Part shown: positions 6,244 through 6,749 of the stretch, piece after piece
Layout of the letters: every line of letters starts with the position of its first letter
How positions within the stretch are numbered: position 1 is the first letter of the stretch
Source: Spirochaetota bacterium
GTDB lineage: Bacteria > Spirochaetota > UBA4802 > UBA5550
Direction: 5' to 3'
Assembly: GCA_022704585.1 (NCBI GenBank)
Contig: JAKJGD010000117.1
Coordinates: 1-6,749 of the forward strand
Length of the DNA: 6,749 bases
Translations under genes and position numbers: made by a program
The notes under the pieces: model-generated
Seen by the model: only the letters and a program-made list of their open reading frames with translations
The model's database searches: none
What the model was told of the DNA's origin: nothing

Positions 6244-6749
6244 ATGTTTGACCCGAACGCGAAAAAGACCGTCTTTACCTATATCAAGGCGTTTCTGTAC
6301 CTGTCCTGGTCGTTTCTGCATTACCATCTTTCGTTCAAGCACAAGTTCACGAGCATCGGCAACGTGCCCCATGTCTGGGGGATCTGGAACGTGGTGGTGT
6401 ACGGCCCCAACATCAGCCTCGGGAAAGATTGCGTCATCGTGGCGGCTAACGGCTACCGCACGAACATTTCTTCGATCAAGATGGGTGAGATCGAGGGCCG
6501 CATCACCATCGGCAACAATGTGCTGGTTATGAACGCGGTGCGCATCAGCTCCGCCTCCTCGATCACCATCGGCGATGGGTGCATGCTGGCCAACCACTGC
6601 TACCTGACCGATTCCGACTGGCACGACATCCACGACCGCACCTGTGCCCCGGGCGGGAGCGCGCCCATCGTGCTGGAGCGGGGGGCCTGGATCGGCGATT
6701 CGGCCATCGTGTGCAAGGGCGTGCACATCGGGGAGAACTCCATCGTCGG
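6244..6749 (+). CDS. Left-handed beta-helix (hexapeptide repeat) acyltransferase, 3'-truncated by the window edge
   Basis: The reading frame is open from 6244 to the window end (168 full codons) with no stop, so the gene continues beyond. The product looks like a WbbJ/maltose-acetyltransferase-like enzyme that moves an acetyl or other acyl group from CoA to a sugar or related acceptor, often in surface polysaccharide synthesis. Hexapeptide-type turns are visible as ISLGKDCVIV (57-66), ITIGNNVLVM (88-97), ITIGDGCML (107-115), AWIGDSAIVCKGV (148-160) and HIGENSIV (161-168). The NHCYLTDSDWHDIHDR stretch (117-132) supplies the likely catalytic and acceptor-site histidines and interrupts the coil, as in the family. 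The first 35 residues are rich in aromatic and basic residues (for example FLYLSWSFLHYHL) and could lie on the inner membrane face. The acceptor substrate cannot be told from sequence. The tight spacing suggests an operon with glyS, although a functional link to glycine charging is not obvious. Confidence 0.9.
   Translation, partial: MFDPNAKKTVFTYIKAFLYLSWSFLHYHLSFKHKFTSIGNVPHVWGIWNVVVYGPNISLGKDCVIVAANGYRTNISSIKMGEIEGRITIGNNVLVMNAVRISSASSITIGDGCMLANHCYLTDSDWHDIHDRTCAPGGSAPIVLERGAWIGDSAIVCKGVHIGENSIV

Noticed and set aside
6193..6726. 177-residue open frame on the - strand over the end of glyS and the acyltransferase gene
   Set aside because: The + strand frame from 6244 has a strong ribosome binding site and clear hexapeptide-repeat protein motifs. 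The reverse frame is a composition-driven shadow rich in His, Ala, Asp and Val without a recognisable domain.

Overview
The window reads as an ordinary chromosomal segment from a diderm (Gram-negative type) bacterium with moderately high GC. All six genes lie on the + strand. I cannot name the species. A bactofilin next to a LysM/M23 envelope peptidase, with a proteobacterial-type two-subunit glycyl-tRNA synthetase chain (GlyS), would fit Deltaproteobacteria-like or Spirochaetota-like lineages. That is inference, not something the sequence proves. No rRNA, tRNA, CRISPR array, insertion sequence or phage gene was seen.

Layout: (1) 2-1219, an M16 zinc peptidase missing only its first residues at the window edge, followed by a plausible intrinsic terminator. 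(2) 1369-1797, a bactofilin. (3) 1980-3158, an inner-membrane-anchored protein with two LysM repeats and a catalytically complete M23 domain. (4) 3316-4041, an unrecognised six-helix membrane protein that looks like the sensory half of a signalling protein without any output domain. It sits in DNA visibly richer in A+T than its neighbours, behind a promoter with a perfect TTGACA box. (5) 4146-6224, full-length glyS. (6) 6244 to the window end, a left-handed beta-helix acyltransferase cut by the window edge and probably co-transcribed with glyS.

How they fit together: bactofilin and M23 peptidase form a recognisable cell-shape/peptidoglycan-remodelling pair, with the bactofilin as a cytoplasmic scaffold and the peptidase reaching the wall through one membrane helix. 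The M16 peptidase upstream belongs to the YmxG/MlpA-like family and appears to be a separate transcription unit. glyS supplies the beta chain of glycyl-tRNA synthetase, but glyQ is not beside it in this window. All gaps between genes are under 200 bases.

I do not see a convincing new biological system here. The points most worth following are the bactofilin/M23 pair with its unusual N-terminal extension, the orphan membrane sensor module, and the glyS locus without glyQ.
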